From assembly GCA_025201345.1 (NCBI GenBank), contig JAIXMG010000018.1, positions 62,001 through 126,000 of the forward strand: a DNA stretch of 64,000 nucleotides, in the 5' to 3' direction. The DNA comes from Thamnidium elegans. Its lineage: Eukaryota > Mucoromycota > Mucoromycetes > Mucorales > Mucoraceae. Positions 1 through 12,228 of the stretch are shown in pieces; within the stretch, counting starts at the first letter, position 1; every line of letters begins with the position of its first letter. Below the pieces are notes generated by a model. The model had not been told where the DNA came from. It did not search any database and was given only the letters and a program-made list of their open reading frames with translations. A program made the position numbers and the translations under genes.

Positions 1-2197
1 CAGCTCTTAACAGCCTGATTATAAATCTCTCTTGCCTTTACTGTATTACCAAGTGAATCTTCAATTTGTCCCTTAATCATCCAAAGTTTATCAAATGTAG
101 GGAATTTATGTAATGCTTCATCTAATAAAATATTACAAGCATCATAATTATGCATTTGTCTTTCCAACATGACGGATTTCATCCAAACACGTTCTGTACC
201 GGATTCCTTTCTTGCTAATTCTAATAACTTTCTAGCACGATCGTATTCATCATTTTCACTTTCAACTTTAACAGCAGCTAACCAAATTTGTTCACTGTTG
301 GGGTTAGCTCGGAAAGCTTCTTCCAAAATAGTACGAGCACTTTCTACATCTCCTGCAAGCCATTTTTCTTTTGCACCCATTAACCAAAGTACCTCTGCTT
401 GCGGACAATACTTGACAGCACGCTGTAATAATTCTTCCACACTTTCAGATGTACCATGAGATTTTTCAAGGTAAGCTGCTTGTTGCCAAATAGATGCTTT
501 ACCAGGGAATTCTTTTAAGGCATGGGCATAGATGGCTCGAGCAGTTTGAATTGAACCATGTGCAATACAACTTTCAGCATCTTCCATCCAAGTTGATTTA
601 CGATCTTCTTCTTCAATTCCCATACCGATCGTAGCACGTACAATGGCTTGACAGGTTAAGACTGAACCATTCTTTTCACATTTCTCAGCTTCTTCAATCC
701 ACTGTTCTCTATCTAATAACGCACCAGATTGTGAAAGAGCCTTGGCGGCTAAAGTAATAATACGATCCACCATCTCTGGTTTTCCGTGTTCTTCTTGTAA
801 TCTGGCAGCGGCAATCCAGATTTCATGGCTGGAGGGGATAGCGGCACGAGCTTTGTTTAATACCTTTTGCGCGTTTTCGTATGTTTCAAGACGAGCAAGA
901 GCTAACCAAAGATCAACACTAAGAGGCACTAATTCAACTGCACGAGATAAAAGAACCTTAGCATCTTCTGGATTCTCTTCCATATTAATAGCAGCACGCC
1001 AAAGTTTTACAGAGTTCGGAATAAATTCAAGTGCACGACGTAAAACCTTCTTTTTGGCCTTGTTATCAGTTTCCATCGAAACAGCTTTTAGCCAAATCTT
1101 GACAGATTGAGGTAAATGACGTACAGCATCACCTAAAATAATCTTTGCGTTATCTACAGTGTTTAATCGGGCAGCTTCAAGCCAAACATCTTCATTTTTA
1201 GGACATTGTTCACAACCCTTGGCAATGGTGTTTCGAGCATGTACGGGACGGCCCGCTACCTCTTCTAAACGAGCAGCAGCGATCCAACCTGGTGCATGCT
1301 TAGGGTTAGTAGTAATAACTGAATTTAAAAGTAAGCGAGCTTTTTTGATATCACCAATTTCTGCATCACTTTTAACAACCACACTGTTAAGATCAGTTAA
1401 ATAACCTTTAGGGTCAATGGTAGTTTTGCCGGATACGGAATCAGATACCTGATCTAATTTAAGCCCCAATACTTTATCTCTTGCTTGACCGATCTCTCTG
1501 AAATTGGTCATCATATCATCCGTCATAGAAGCTCCATTGACTGCAGCAGATACAATACCACCCAATTTTTGTTCAGTTGCGTCTAATGCAGTTTCATATT
1601 GTGATTTATCCCTTGCAGCAGCAATAATTGAATCGGGCATAGGAGTAAACCTCTCTGGTTGCTTGTTACGCTTTCGGTTTTTTCCGACTAAATCACCTAC
1701 TTCAGGTATAGCAGCCCACGCAGCATCATCAATGGTGGAGAGTTGACGTTTTAAATCAGCAAATTGTTGTGAGATTTTAGGTCGCTCTAATCTGTATTTA
1801 GCTAATTCTTCTCGTTCGCGTGCTTCACGACGAGCTTTACGACGTTCATCCATCTTTGCATCAATCATGTCCCATACTCGATCGGCTTCTTCATCGTCTT
1901 CTTCGTAGGGCGCTGAAGAAAATAAACCAACTTCGTTATCTGGATCTTGGTATCTTTCTTCTTCATCGTCACCTTCTTTTGGTACTACTTTTGCTGGATC
2001 ACTAGATTGATATAAAGTTAATTTTTTTAAGCAGAAAAAAGTTTTTTTTTTAAAAAAAATAAAACGTACAGTTCTCCACCTGATTCTCTAGCTGGACCAA
2101 TATCAGAACGCGTTGTAAAGCCAGTTGCACCACGACCTAAACCTGCTACGTAGTTTGGGGGAGCTGATTTTCCTACAAAATCTTTTACACCAAACAT
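1..2197 (-). CDS. PRP6: Pre-mRNA-splicing factor PRP6 (U4/U6.U5 tri-snRNP), truncated by window start
   Basis: This is the tri-snRNP bridging protein needed for spliceosome assembly in the nucleus. Exon 1 is 2070-2197 and exon 2 runs from 2001 off the left edge. The intron (2002-2069) has a GTACG donor and TAG acceptor, and the join restores the frame (GGE-L-DPAK). The start ATG (2195-2197) opens the conserved PRP1 N-terminal domain, with [19 protein letters not shown] near residues 19-37. An acidic stretch and then many HAT repeats follow (A-R-x-[IVL]-[YWL] type helices such as KAREIYNQA at the very edge). About 710 residues are visible, whereas the family is usually about 900 or more, so the C-terminal HAT repeats lie outside the window. 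Many short plus-strand open frames over 169-2349 are only shadows of this gene. A 45-bp dispersed repeat lies 89 bp upstream of the ATG. Confidence 0.95.
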
Positions 2198-2285
2198 TAT
2201 ATATAAAGAGCGATATAAAAATGAAAAGGTGTAAAAAATGCAGCTTTTATTTTTTTATTGTCGTGTACCTAGTCATATACACATT

Positions 2286-2330
2286 AACCTCCTTATTTCG
2301 CCATCGAATAAGAAAAATGATGATGTCAGC
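2286..2330. repeat. 45-bp dispersed repeat, copy 1
   Basis: A 45-bp block that recurs at 62901-62945 with a single mismatch (C versus A at about 2305), while the flanks on both sides are unrelated. Both copies lie upstream of a minus-strand gene (89 bp before the PRP6 ATG, 225 bp before the SH3-RA gene ATG), in the same orientation. On the coding strand it holds TGACATCA, a CRE/ATF-like octamer. It may be a shared promoter or 5'UTR element or a fragment of a mobile element. Confidence 0.8.
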
Positions 2331-2655
2331 AAAAAAAATTGTCAACTAATCTTACAGAATGAACTGCTAATTGTAACGAAGGCCCGGAATTGACAGTCTC
2401 TGGTCGAAAGGTATAGACGAGAGAAAAAAGTAATTTAATTTAAGGCGACTGCATCCTGCCTGGTAAAGCTTCTGTTGAGTTCGGTAAAATGTTTCGATTA
2501 GAAAAGTTGGGTTTTCAGGTGATCACTGCTTTAAAATCCTCTTTCTACAAAAATGGTTTATTCTTCTTTTATACTTCTAAAAGCTTATAAACTCCAAAAA
2601 TGTTAAGACGGAAAGAATTAGTGTTTTATTACTGTAAAGGTTTAAAAGTTATATA

Positions 2656-2741
2656 CAGTGCGACCTGTGGATTTTGTCGGTTTGAAAAAATGATTGGCGG
2701 ATGTTTGCACTGCTAACCGACAAAATACACCTGCCGCACTG
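2656..2741. mobile_element. Tc1/mariner/pogo-type MITE, 86 bp
   Basis: The ends are imperfect inverted repeats of about 29 nt: the left arm starts CAGTGCGACC and the right arm ends with its near complement GCCGCACTG. A TA dinucleotide flanks each end (2654-2655 and 2742-2743), which is the target-site duplication of Tc1/mariner/pogo transposases. There is no coding capacity in the 86 bp, so it is a non-autonomous element. Boundaries were read directly from the sequence; family assignment is inferred from the TA duplication and CAGTG ends. Confidence 0.8.
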
Positions 2742-5700
2742 TACTACAGAGTTACACCAGTTCTTCTCCCATTCAAACTCAAATTCGCCACATAATGGAA
2801 CTTTTTTAGGCTCAACCATTATTCCCTCTTGAATCTAGATCGAAGCTTGGTGACAAGTAATGGTAGAGGATTGTTCTCATGTTTGTGACCGTATTGGTGT
2901 CCTTATTCCAGTACTATGAATAGCAGTTAACAAAAAAACAGGAATTTTATTTTCTTGCCACTGGGTTACCATTATTAGCTGGACTGTGGGCACAGTTTCA
3001 ACGTCCTGCTAACGAAGTTTAATGATCTTTTTCATTTGTAATTTCAGTATCGCTGCATATTTGTGCCTGAGAGCTTGCTAGCTCGACGTATAATAGTACT
3101 ATTCTCATTTAAACATTTCCAGGTCGAGTGAGTCTCTCGCTGGCCGCTTGACCAATGCCTTTTTTCCCTATAAAAATAAAATAATTAGTTAAAGCCCTCC
3201 ATAGTATTTTGATTAGAGTTTTCATTACTGGTGATTTTACTGTAGTAACTGCTCACTTTCAACGGTAGCAAGTCTGCCAAAACAGTGGCAATAGGTCACA
3301 AAAGTTTTAAACTCGTTCACAGGAATCATGACGGCACTCTGAGCAATAGCTCTTTGGATCTTCTGTTTTTTCTGTCAAAATAGAGTTACCTTTACAGGAA
3401 CTGGTGTATGTTCCTTCCTAATACTACAAATATTAGCGTCTATTTAAATATGCATAACCTCTATTCTCTCTATGTCTATGTTTTTGCATGAAATCAATGA
3501 TGCTATACTACGCCGATCAAATAGTAATTGCCACTTTTCACAAACAAAAACAGTTATTGCATCTTTGAAAACTTTAACCAAATAATTTCAAAATTTAAAT
3601 ATAAGTTACTTCAATATACAACTAAATGAGTGTTAAGTATCGCCATTATCGTCTTTTTTTTTTTTTTTTTTTTTTTTACAGCAGTACATCATTCGGGCGT
3701 AGCGCTTGTAAAATCTATAATTCTTCTTGGATAAGGATACACAATTGTTTCAAATCAGTACATTTATTACTTTCCTTATCAATTTTTCTACGGTTTTCTT
3801 AGGAATCACGTCGCAGATCAACTCAGATCACGTACCGATGTGTACATAGGGTATATTTTGATCGAGCTTTATCAAATAAAACTAAAACATAGAGTTATTT
3901 AATTGATATTCGTTATTTTTGTTATTTTATATCACTTATACATACCATAAAATACTTAAAAAAGAGAGACCAACTTTTAAAGAATATTTGTAGTCAATTG
4001 GCTTTCAATCTCAGAAAATACCGCGCGTCGTGTAAGATGGTTTACACTAATTATAATTATCAACATAAAACTGATCTTTATGGTGTCATGGCTCATTAAC
4101 CTTGGTTTATCGAATTATCTATCATGGTCCTAATAAAGGATCCTGTTTGAAAAATGTACTTTTAAAAAGCAAACTATCGTTAACCAGTGACTATAATATA
4201 TAAGTATATGTAACGCATGTGAACTTGAAAATGTTTCTTGACAGCGTAAATAAAGGTGAAAACACAGAAAAATTATATTTAAGCGTAGTACTGTTATAGA
4301 AAGAATTTGAAGGATGTTTGTAAGAGAATTGCAGTCGTACTTTACAACAAGGGATACATGTTATGGCTAACTATTATTTTTCTTTTTCTTTTTCTAGTTA
4401 TTTTTTTTTTTTTTTTTTTTTTTTTTGTGAAATCAGTCGGTAAAAGACATTAAAGAAAATAATAAAGTACAAGTTAGGGAACACATAACAATATATTTAT
4501 CTTATGTGAACAACGTTAAGCCTCCTTATTAACTATATCATACTTGTCTATCTTGAGCTAGTAACTAATACTTTATTAAGCAACATTTTTTTTTGTAACT
4601 ATGAGCTCTTTCCAACCAACAAGAAAAAGTTCCGTTCTTCAGTTACATATAGCTATTTCGTCTTACCACATAAATTAGATAAGTAATACAGGTTCTTTCT
4701 TCTATGAACATGGGGAAAAATAATAATAGTACCAGGACAGTCCTCCTTATACTATTCGTAACGACCAGAACAACCTCTATATGAAGTATGTGTTGACGTG
4801 GTTTTATAACCAGTGTGGCAGATACAACAGGTGTAGAAATAAACCAGTTCTTGTAAAGTATATCATCTTCTTTTTTTTAAGTAAAAAAGAAAAAGAAAAA
4901 GAAGAGACTGTTTCCAAGCGTAGCCAACGTGGAGGCCTCTATCCTTGTATGCTCTTCGCTTTTAATTCACTAACGGAAAAAGCCACCAGCATTTCCCCCT
5001 AGTCAGAGAATTGCCAGAAGAAGAAAAAACGCGATTTCCTTTGATTTCGCTTAGGTCTGTAATTTTATCTGCTTTGGAAAAAGAAAGGCTATTGGTTATT
5101 ATGTTTACTGATTGGAATAAAAAAATAGAGATAACACTAAGTATAGTATACATTTTTTTTATACTTCAAACTTCTGACAGATCCTTAATTCCTGCACTGT
5201 TGGAGTTTTTTTATATAAGGAGTTACACCAATAAAGGGAAAAGTAGTATGCTGTCAAAATCGAACAAGTTCAGGTTATCAACACGATGGCACCGTTGTTT
5301 ATTACCCCTATTATTCAACTCAAGAAAAGATATAAAAAGTTAGAAAACTTGCATATTTTTTTCTTGTTGAAAACAGAATGTTATCAAGTATCCATATAAT
5401 AACTATGTTTGTTTGAACCAAGAACACCTCCTGTTTTATTAGTAGTATTACTTGCTAAATACTTTGGCCCTATTTTTTTAAAAAAAATATAGCACCATTA
5501 TGGACGATAAATAAAACTTAGGGCGAAGATGGGAATTCATAGGGATAAGCCAAACATTAAGACATTGTCTTTTTCTTTTATCATCTGGTCAATGGGAGGG
5601 CCGATCGCCCCAAATTAAAAATACAATTGGCTGAGGATTATGCTTATACTTTTTTTTTGACAGCATTGTGCTCCTTTCAAAGCTGAAGCTTTTATATATG

Positions 5701-8080
5701 TATATATTTAGGCGATACATTGCTTTAGTCTCCCAGCGGAATTGTATTAGGTTAGGTACAAAACCCCCTTTGTTCTGAGGGTCAGGTTGAACGAGTAGAT
5801 AACACTCTAATATAAAGGATAAAATATTATACTTCACAACAAAGCCCCACTTCTTGAACACAATGGTAATTCCATAGACAAATGAGTGCCATCATAGGTT
5901 AGGGACAACATTGTTATTGGACATAATAAGTGTGTATTATTATAAATAGAGACAATGCTATCGTATTTAGATAAAAAGCTTTATTGAATAAAAACACAAA
6001 TGAAAAAAAAAATGCACTCCTCTTGGTTCACAAAATAAGAATACTTTGTTACTAACAGGACAAGCAGCCACGGGAAGGCAAGAGTACTTCTGGTCCCAAA
6101 AAGTAAAGCTAGATCCATCAGTAGAATAAACTACATCACAAAAGGAACTACTTATAAAATACTACATATTCTTACTTTCCAATACAAAGGCCACCCCCAC
6201 AATTACGAGCACAAAGGATTTTTCAGTAAGGACTCTAGGTCAGAGGCATAAATGTCGGCACCGAAATTCCACCAACCCAACCAGCAAACCGATATCCATC
6301 AACTATGTTTTTCCATTACAGAAAAAGAGAAGATGATTGAGGAAGATACCGTATGACACAGCTAAGGAACTGCACCAATTGCCTGTCGAACGCATTAAGA
6401 TTCCAGTATAAAAACAGCCCGCAAGGATAGTATCAGAATGTAGCCACCAGATAAACTATAAGAGTAAATTCGATTTTGGCAGGAAAGAAAACAAACTAGT
6501 TTGGTAGGTATCTCTTCGTCTCACAACTTACAACTCCAGAAATAAGAAAATGCCACATGCAATGTTGACGCCAGTTCTGATCCCAAGCCTAATGGTGCGA
6601 CAAAACACTTTTGTTTTCTTAAATCTCAATCCCATTTATACATTACCTTGGGACAGCTTGAAAGTAATTTACTATATAAAAAAAAAAGAAAAGAGTTAAT
6701 ATCAAAAAAGATAATAAAATAAGAGTGTATTTACCTTAAAAAAACCAATGAAAACGCATTCAGTAAACCAAGCAAATACTAAAAAGTTGTCACTACAAAA
6801 AAAATATATATTTATCCCTAATGGTGTGCCATGTTTTTGAGAAAGTAGCGCCTGGGCTGTTGAAGCATCCAGACACAGGAGACAAAGAGAGAGGGTATTT
6901 TAAGGCCCCACACTACAGACTGACCACCTTGAAGTTCTTGGACTGTAATTAGCACCGAATATGTAGTAAAAAGGTATAAAGAGGTTTTTTTTTTCTGTTT
7001 ACTTTGCAAATAAATCTTTTGGGTTTGGCAGACCTTTTTATGTTACACAACTCCTTCCATAAAAAAAAAAAAAAACTACCCTCTCTTTCCTCTTTTTTTT
7101 TATTAAACTTAACCCATCTATTTGATGACCCTTTGTATACATATTGTATACCAACTATTCCTTGTTTTTAAAAGAAAAGAGATATAGTTAAGAAATACTT
7201 TTCATTTCGTCATGGGAATATGCAAGTAAATACATCAACAGATAAAAAAATTAACACGCCGCCTACGTATATAAAGAGGGCGTAAAAAGAAATCCTTTTT
7301 TTCCTTTTCCTTTTTTCCTCAGCTCTGTATTATGGTATTATCCTTGTGTCGGGCAGGTGTCATTAATTCTGTTATACAAGAATTTACTTGTTTGGTGGTA
7401 AGAAGAGGTACTCGTTTTGACTTGGCCCTGCCCTAGTTTAAAAAGATTCGTCGCAGCTAGCACACACTTTTTTTTTTTTTAAAAAAAAAAAGTGGATTGG
7501 AATCGTTGTAAAATGGGGGAGAGAATTAGTCGCAACTCTTTGGGCTCACATTTCTCGTTTTCTGGAGACGTAATTTACCTTCCACTTTGTAAGTACTGAT
7601 GGGATAAGAGTCCACTACGCTAGGGATTACTTTTTTTTGAAATCAGCCATAGTGGCCATCTTCGAACTTGTAAACATATTCTTGCACTACGTGATACTTG
7701 TCTTAAAGCTTCTTCTTGTCCTTCCAGTTGATTCCTGTTGCGGTTCTGGAGTCTAGATAAAAAATCCTTCTGTTGCATTTCCAATAAGACAATCGGGTGG
7801 GGGGCAGTCGAGCACACATTTTATATGTATCATCTATTGTATTATATTGGTTAGCTTTAGATGAATTATATAACTTGACCACAGGGGGTTGTAGTTATTC
7901 ATTACGAGCATACTTCCTTTTGGGTCTTGAAAGAGTTTCCATCTTCACGTGGTAAGACCTGTTAACCAACACTATTAGTACTGGGAACTGAGAGAAACTC
8001 ATCTTTTTTTATTATTATTAAATAAAACTGTTCTTTTTAATCCGTAATAGCTTCTTTTTTTTCATTTTGAAAAAGGGAAA

Positions 8081-9310
8081 TATGGCAAAATATTTTGATA
8101 TGACTAAAGTTAATACTTTTACAGTAGCTGCTCCATTTAGTGATATGCGAGTCAAGGCATGTTCGATTATAGGTGAAATTTTTGAGAATAGTATATAACA
8201 ACGGTGTTATTACTTGCTAAATACTTTGACGTATAACCAGATAACGAGAGAATTAAAAGAAAAGAAAAAGATAGCGTATTCGTATTAAGATAGGTAAATA
8301 TTTTGATACTGTACTGAATGATGATACCGATACTAAAGTTTGATGAAGGTTTAAGTATTTCAATGGGCTAGGTATTGTATTACATATCATAGTGGATAAG
8401 TATATACGATTATTTCATGTTAGTACTAAATATTTTCGATTGGATTAAATCCGGTCTTTGAGGGATATGGTTTACTTGTAATAAACCAGTGATTACGTTT
8501 TTACTCAGAGTGGTACAGTTGCTTATAACAAAGAATAGGTATAAGATTAAGACAGTAAAATGGTAATAATAATGACTCTACTGAATTTGTTTTTTTTGAA
8601 AAGCTTAATGTTTTTTTTTGTTTGTTAACAAATAGAGTATGAGATCTATATTCTAATGCAACGTTTAATGACCCCAAGAAAAATATAGCTATAACTTGGA
8701 GCCTTCTACTTTTGAAAAAAAAAGAAAGACATATTGTTGGTCAAATGGAAAATAGTAAAGTATGATTAGTTTGTATGCTAACACCTTATCAGATACTAGC
8801 ATGACATAATAAGGAATGTAATGGGTAGCTATCATAGTCAGCAGTTGGTAGGTATAATGATGGTTTCCAAGATAAAAAGGAGGTATGGCTGATGCTGTCA
8901 AAATCCAAATATTTGATAACATTACGGGGCATCCAATAAAAGAAAAAGAAACCTTCTTTTTAAAAAGGGGGATTTTAAGCATAATAAACCTCTCTACTAT
9001 AGACATCCATAATAATACATTTACCTGTGCCAAAAAAAAAAAAAAAAAAAAAAAAAATGTTGCTGAATCTGGTAAGCCAATATTTTTGATGCCTTAATAC
9101 GAAAGCATACTTTTGATATATGAACAGGATATTTGATATAATGGTATTACACAGAGTACTAATATAAAAGTAAAAAGATTTATTCTCTGTACAAAAACCA
9201 ATGCATGATTTCATTATACAAATAATTCACACCAGTAGAAAATTGCCTTTTTTTTTCTCTAAAGACGCAACCTTATTTAATGAAAAAAAAAAAGAAAAAA
9301 GAAGAAGCTC
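8081..9310. other. AT-rich gap with possible decayed repeats, no gene called
   Basis: An ATG at about 8082 opens a short frame (MAKYFDMTKVNT...) that stops after about 38 codons. The phrase AAATATTTTGATA and close variants recur at about 8089, 8297 and 8427, so this may be the debris of a repeated coding sequence. A 20-nt string at about 8209 also occurs at about 5448. A poly(A) run of 26 sits at about 9031-9056. Nothing resembles a known family. Confidence 0.4.
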
Positions 9311-9314
9311 ATTT

Positions 9315-9480
9315 AACAACAATGAGTATAATGATTACAAGTAGTAGCAATTCAATTAATAGCTTATCGTCATTGACATTACGGCAATGAAGCTGTTGAA
9401 GACGATTTTAAAGCCATCTTATCTATGTCTTCATTCAAGAAAAAAAAAAAAGGCAAACGGGAAAGGTACACGAGTATAGT
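9315..9480 (+). repeat. Diverged repeat, copy A (partner at 12802-12985)
   Basis: This stretch shares an ordered series of words with 12802-12985: AACAACAATGA, CATTGACAT, AAGCTGTT, AAAGCCATCTTAT, CAAGAAA plus poly(A), then GGGAA..GTAC. Spacing is similar in both copies. They look like old diverged copies of one element or gene fragment. No intact frame remains here. Confidence 0.45.
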
Positions 9481-10531
9481 TTAAACTTTATTAAAATGCA
9501 ATAATTTAACTATTCAACTAGGTCTACGTTAAGCATCTCAATCAGTTTACATAAAGATGACTTTTTTACAAGTAGGTTCAACATCTACTTGTTGCTAAGT
9601 AAAAGGATTAAACTTGGTCTTGTGATATATGTCTTAACTAGTGGAGTGATCGGATAAGGGGAGAACAAAAAGGATAATTGGATCCTTGAAAGAAGCCTAT
9701 CTTGATCACAAATTTTCATCTATAAGGCTGGGAAAATAAATAAAAAGCATGCTGGTATTTGTATATATATATATATATGTATTGAATTGAGAATACTTAC
9801 CTATTTAGAAAAGATGGATACTTTATATGTAATAGCTCTTCCAGTTGAATAGTATAGTCTATTAAAGATCAAAAGTGAGAGTGTGGTTCATAAACCTTTT
9901 TTTTTTTTTTTTTTTAGTAAACATACCTATTTGAAATTGTAAAGGGTATTTGGGAATGATTTTGTTTGAACTCTTTGTTAATCAGCAAATGCTCGTTTTA
10001 TCCTTCGATTACAATCATAAAAATCTTGAAGTAATACTATATTTTGACTTCATTTCTCAGTGACATTGTTAAATAATTAGAAAGTTACCCCCCCCCCCCT
10101 AAAGCACAACAACAAAGGCATTTTCGATTTTTCAATTAACTTCTAAGTGGCTCAGCTAAATGAAAAACTTCAAAGGGGGGCAAGCGGCTTTGGACTTGAC
10201 GTTCTATTGCTGATTTTACCGGGTTTCTTTTCCTGATATGCTATGGTTGATTTTACGAGATATAACCGTATTTATCTTGATATTTTATTGCTGATGATTT
10301 ACCCGAAATCATTTATTACGCTTCTCTTGATATTCCGCCACTGGTTTTGGTAGGAAGCATTTGTGTTTCTCTTGATTTCTTGGAGTTTCTTTTTTTTATA
10401 ATGATTTTATAAGATGGCAGAAAATACTTATCTTATTATATGAGCTTTGGGATGACGTATTTTTCTGCCATTTTTCTTTTTGAGCTTGTTTTTTTCACGC
10501 TCCTCTCCCTCTTCCTCTTCCTCTTCTGCCT
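9481..10531. other. Intergenic DNA with degenerate ~45-bp tandem repeat
   Basis: AT-rich, with a short TA run (about 9760-9778), poly(T) at about 9898-9915 and a C run at about 10088-10098. From about 10193 to 10385 a motif of the form CTTGATAT..(TTATTGCTGATTTTAC) returns roughly every 38-49 bp (near 10195, 10232, 10275, 10324, 10369), which is a worn tandem repeat. No gene is seen. Confidence 0.5.
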
Positions 10532-10636
10532 CTATATTATAGGCAAGTTATTTTTAGTACGCATAGCTAAGTCGTTTAATATATATATATATATGTATAT
10601 CTTACCATCAAATAATGCATCCAAAAAGGATTTTTT

Positions 10637-10671
<35 letters not shown>

Positions 10672-12228
10672 TAATAGTAGTAATAGTAGCAGCAGCAGCA
10701 GCAGTAGTAGTAATAGTAGCAGAAGAAGAAGCCTTTGATTTCAATGGTTTGGAATCAAATGGGTCTTCCACCAAAGGTCTTGCTGGGGATATAATTGCAT
10801 TGACTAAAGAAGAAACATTTTCTTCTTTAGTCGTTGCAATTGGTGCGAGTCCGCGCTCCTTGGAAACAGAAGTTTCAAATTCCTTACCTGTAGCAACAGG
10901 TAAAACATCTGAGGGAACTGATTCCTTCAAAAATACACCACAAGATGGTGGTAAAGGCATAGAAATAACTGGTGAACCAGCACCAGTGACTACAGGCTCA
11001 AAAGAGCCTTCTTTTAAAGTTGGTACGTAACCAAAAGAAAAAGATCCAAAATTACCAACAACTAACTCTTGGTCACTAACAGACATTTCCTCAAAAGAGT
11101 CAATATCCATTGACTCGCAAGAGCTAGTTTCAACTTCCATCTTCTCCAACTCATCAAAACAATCAACTTCCATGTACTCTACCAAAGAGGAAGAGAAACG
11201 GGAAGAAGAGGATCCTGAAAAGCGGAGAGGTCTAACACGGGTACAACGAGGTGCACCTGGGAAAGAACGGACAAATCTACGAACTCGCAAACGAGAACGA
11301 CGAATAGCCGAAGCTTGTGATTCAGTGTTTTTGAAATAAAAAAAAGAAGTGTCACTACCACCACAGTCTTTTTCTTCTACAACAAAAGGATGAAATACAG
11401 TAGAAACTGTATTATCGTCCATCTTCTCAGTAGGAGATAAAAACTTGTTTTCCAAAATTACAGGATTCATGTTTCCATAAATCTCTGCATTTTGTACTAA
11501 CAAGTTAGTATCTGCACTACATTCACCGGCGACGAGATCGATGTCATTTGCACTATGACCATCTCTCAAGTCAGTATCTCCAGGTAAATGAATATTGTCA
11601 ACGCCGACAACATCATCACCTTTTGCAAGAACACCAGCATCTTTTTCTACAAGCATACTACAGTAACAGTGTTCGTTGCATGGATCAATGGCACCAGCAT
11701 CTTCACCTTCAAGACTACTACAGTAACAGTCCCTATAATCTGAATCGATATAGCCAGCATCTTTTACACCAAGACTACTACAGTAACAGCTATAAACGAT
11801 ATTAGAAGGAACATGATTTGACTCATGAACCTCCTTATGGTTATCAGTACATTCGTACCAATACCATTTAGCAGCATTTCTAATTGCGAAGCGACCATGG
11901 AAAGAGTAAAGTTTTACTAATCCCAAGGTTACAGCAAGAAGAATGAAGCTAGGAAAGGAGATGAACAAGATGAACCAAGTGAAAACAAGAGTTAACACGA
12001 GGTAAACCAAGTTGTTTGCAAATTTTTGGGCCTTAGAAACGAAATGTTCAAAAGGATCAAACTTTACAGGATACAAAGTATCAGGTGAGGAAAGCACAGC
12101 TAAACATGCTGCATTAAGAAGTTGTTGTTGTTGTTGTAAACTAATTTGAAAAGAAAAGAGATTAGCTCAAATTAATAATAAAGAAGCACCTTAATTTTTT
12201 TTACTTACTTGAGCTTTTGTGCGGACAT
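10532..12228 (-). CDS. Unrecognised hairpin-membrane protein with 20-residue tandem repeats
   Basis: Exon 1 is 12209-12228 (MSAQKL), and exon 2 is 10532-12140 after a 68-nt intron with a GTAAGT donor and TTAG acceptor. The join gives MSAQKLNLQQQQQLLNAACLAV and runs into the long open frame. Residues about 45-80 form one long hydrophobic stretch with a central SFPSF, which suggests a membrane hairpin or two close helices. Around residues 120-180 there are three copies of a 20-residue unit (CYCSSL..xDAGxID), visible as an exact 60-bp DNA period near 11655, 11715 and 11775. An Arg-rich patch (IRRSRLRVRRFVRSFPGAP) and Ser/Asp-rich segments follow. The C-terminus is a Thr/Ala run coded by GCA/GTA/GTG microsatellites (10638-10728). 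I do not recognise the family. The last residues may belong to a small intron (GTAAGATA donor near 10595), so the 3' end is uncertain. Confidence 0.65.

Larger units (their letters stand above)
2198..8080. other. AT-rich intergenic DNA without an intact gene
   Basis: About 5.9 kb with no open frame that resembles a protein family. It contains poly(T) runs (about 3654-3677, 4400-4425), a TA-flanked MITE (2656-2741), a 45-bp dispersed repeat (2286-2330) and a T/A palindrome with CAC/GTG ends (7465-7494). The stretch 6020-6620 has visibly higher GC and longer stop-poor runs on both strands, which may be decayed coding DNA. Frames of 60-110 codons here (for example 5011-5343) have low-complexity composition and no recognisable motif, so none is called. 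Confidence 0.7.

Noticed and set aside
169..2349. Plus-strand open frames of 60-120 codons at the left edge
   Set aside because: They are antisense shadows of the PRP6 coding sequence; the minus strand gives clear HAT-repeat protein.
5011..5343. 110-codon frame in the left gap
   Set aside because: No motif, unusual composition and no neighbouring splice sites; chance frame in AT-rich DNA.
8885..9097. 70-codon frame starting MADAVKIQIFDN
   Set aside because: It runs into a poly(A) tract and has no recognisable family; kept only as part of the possible debris around 8-9 kb.
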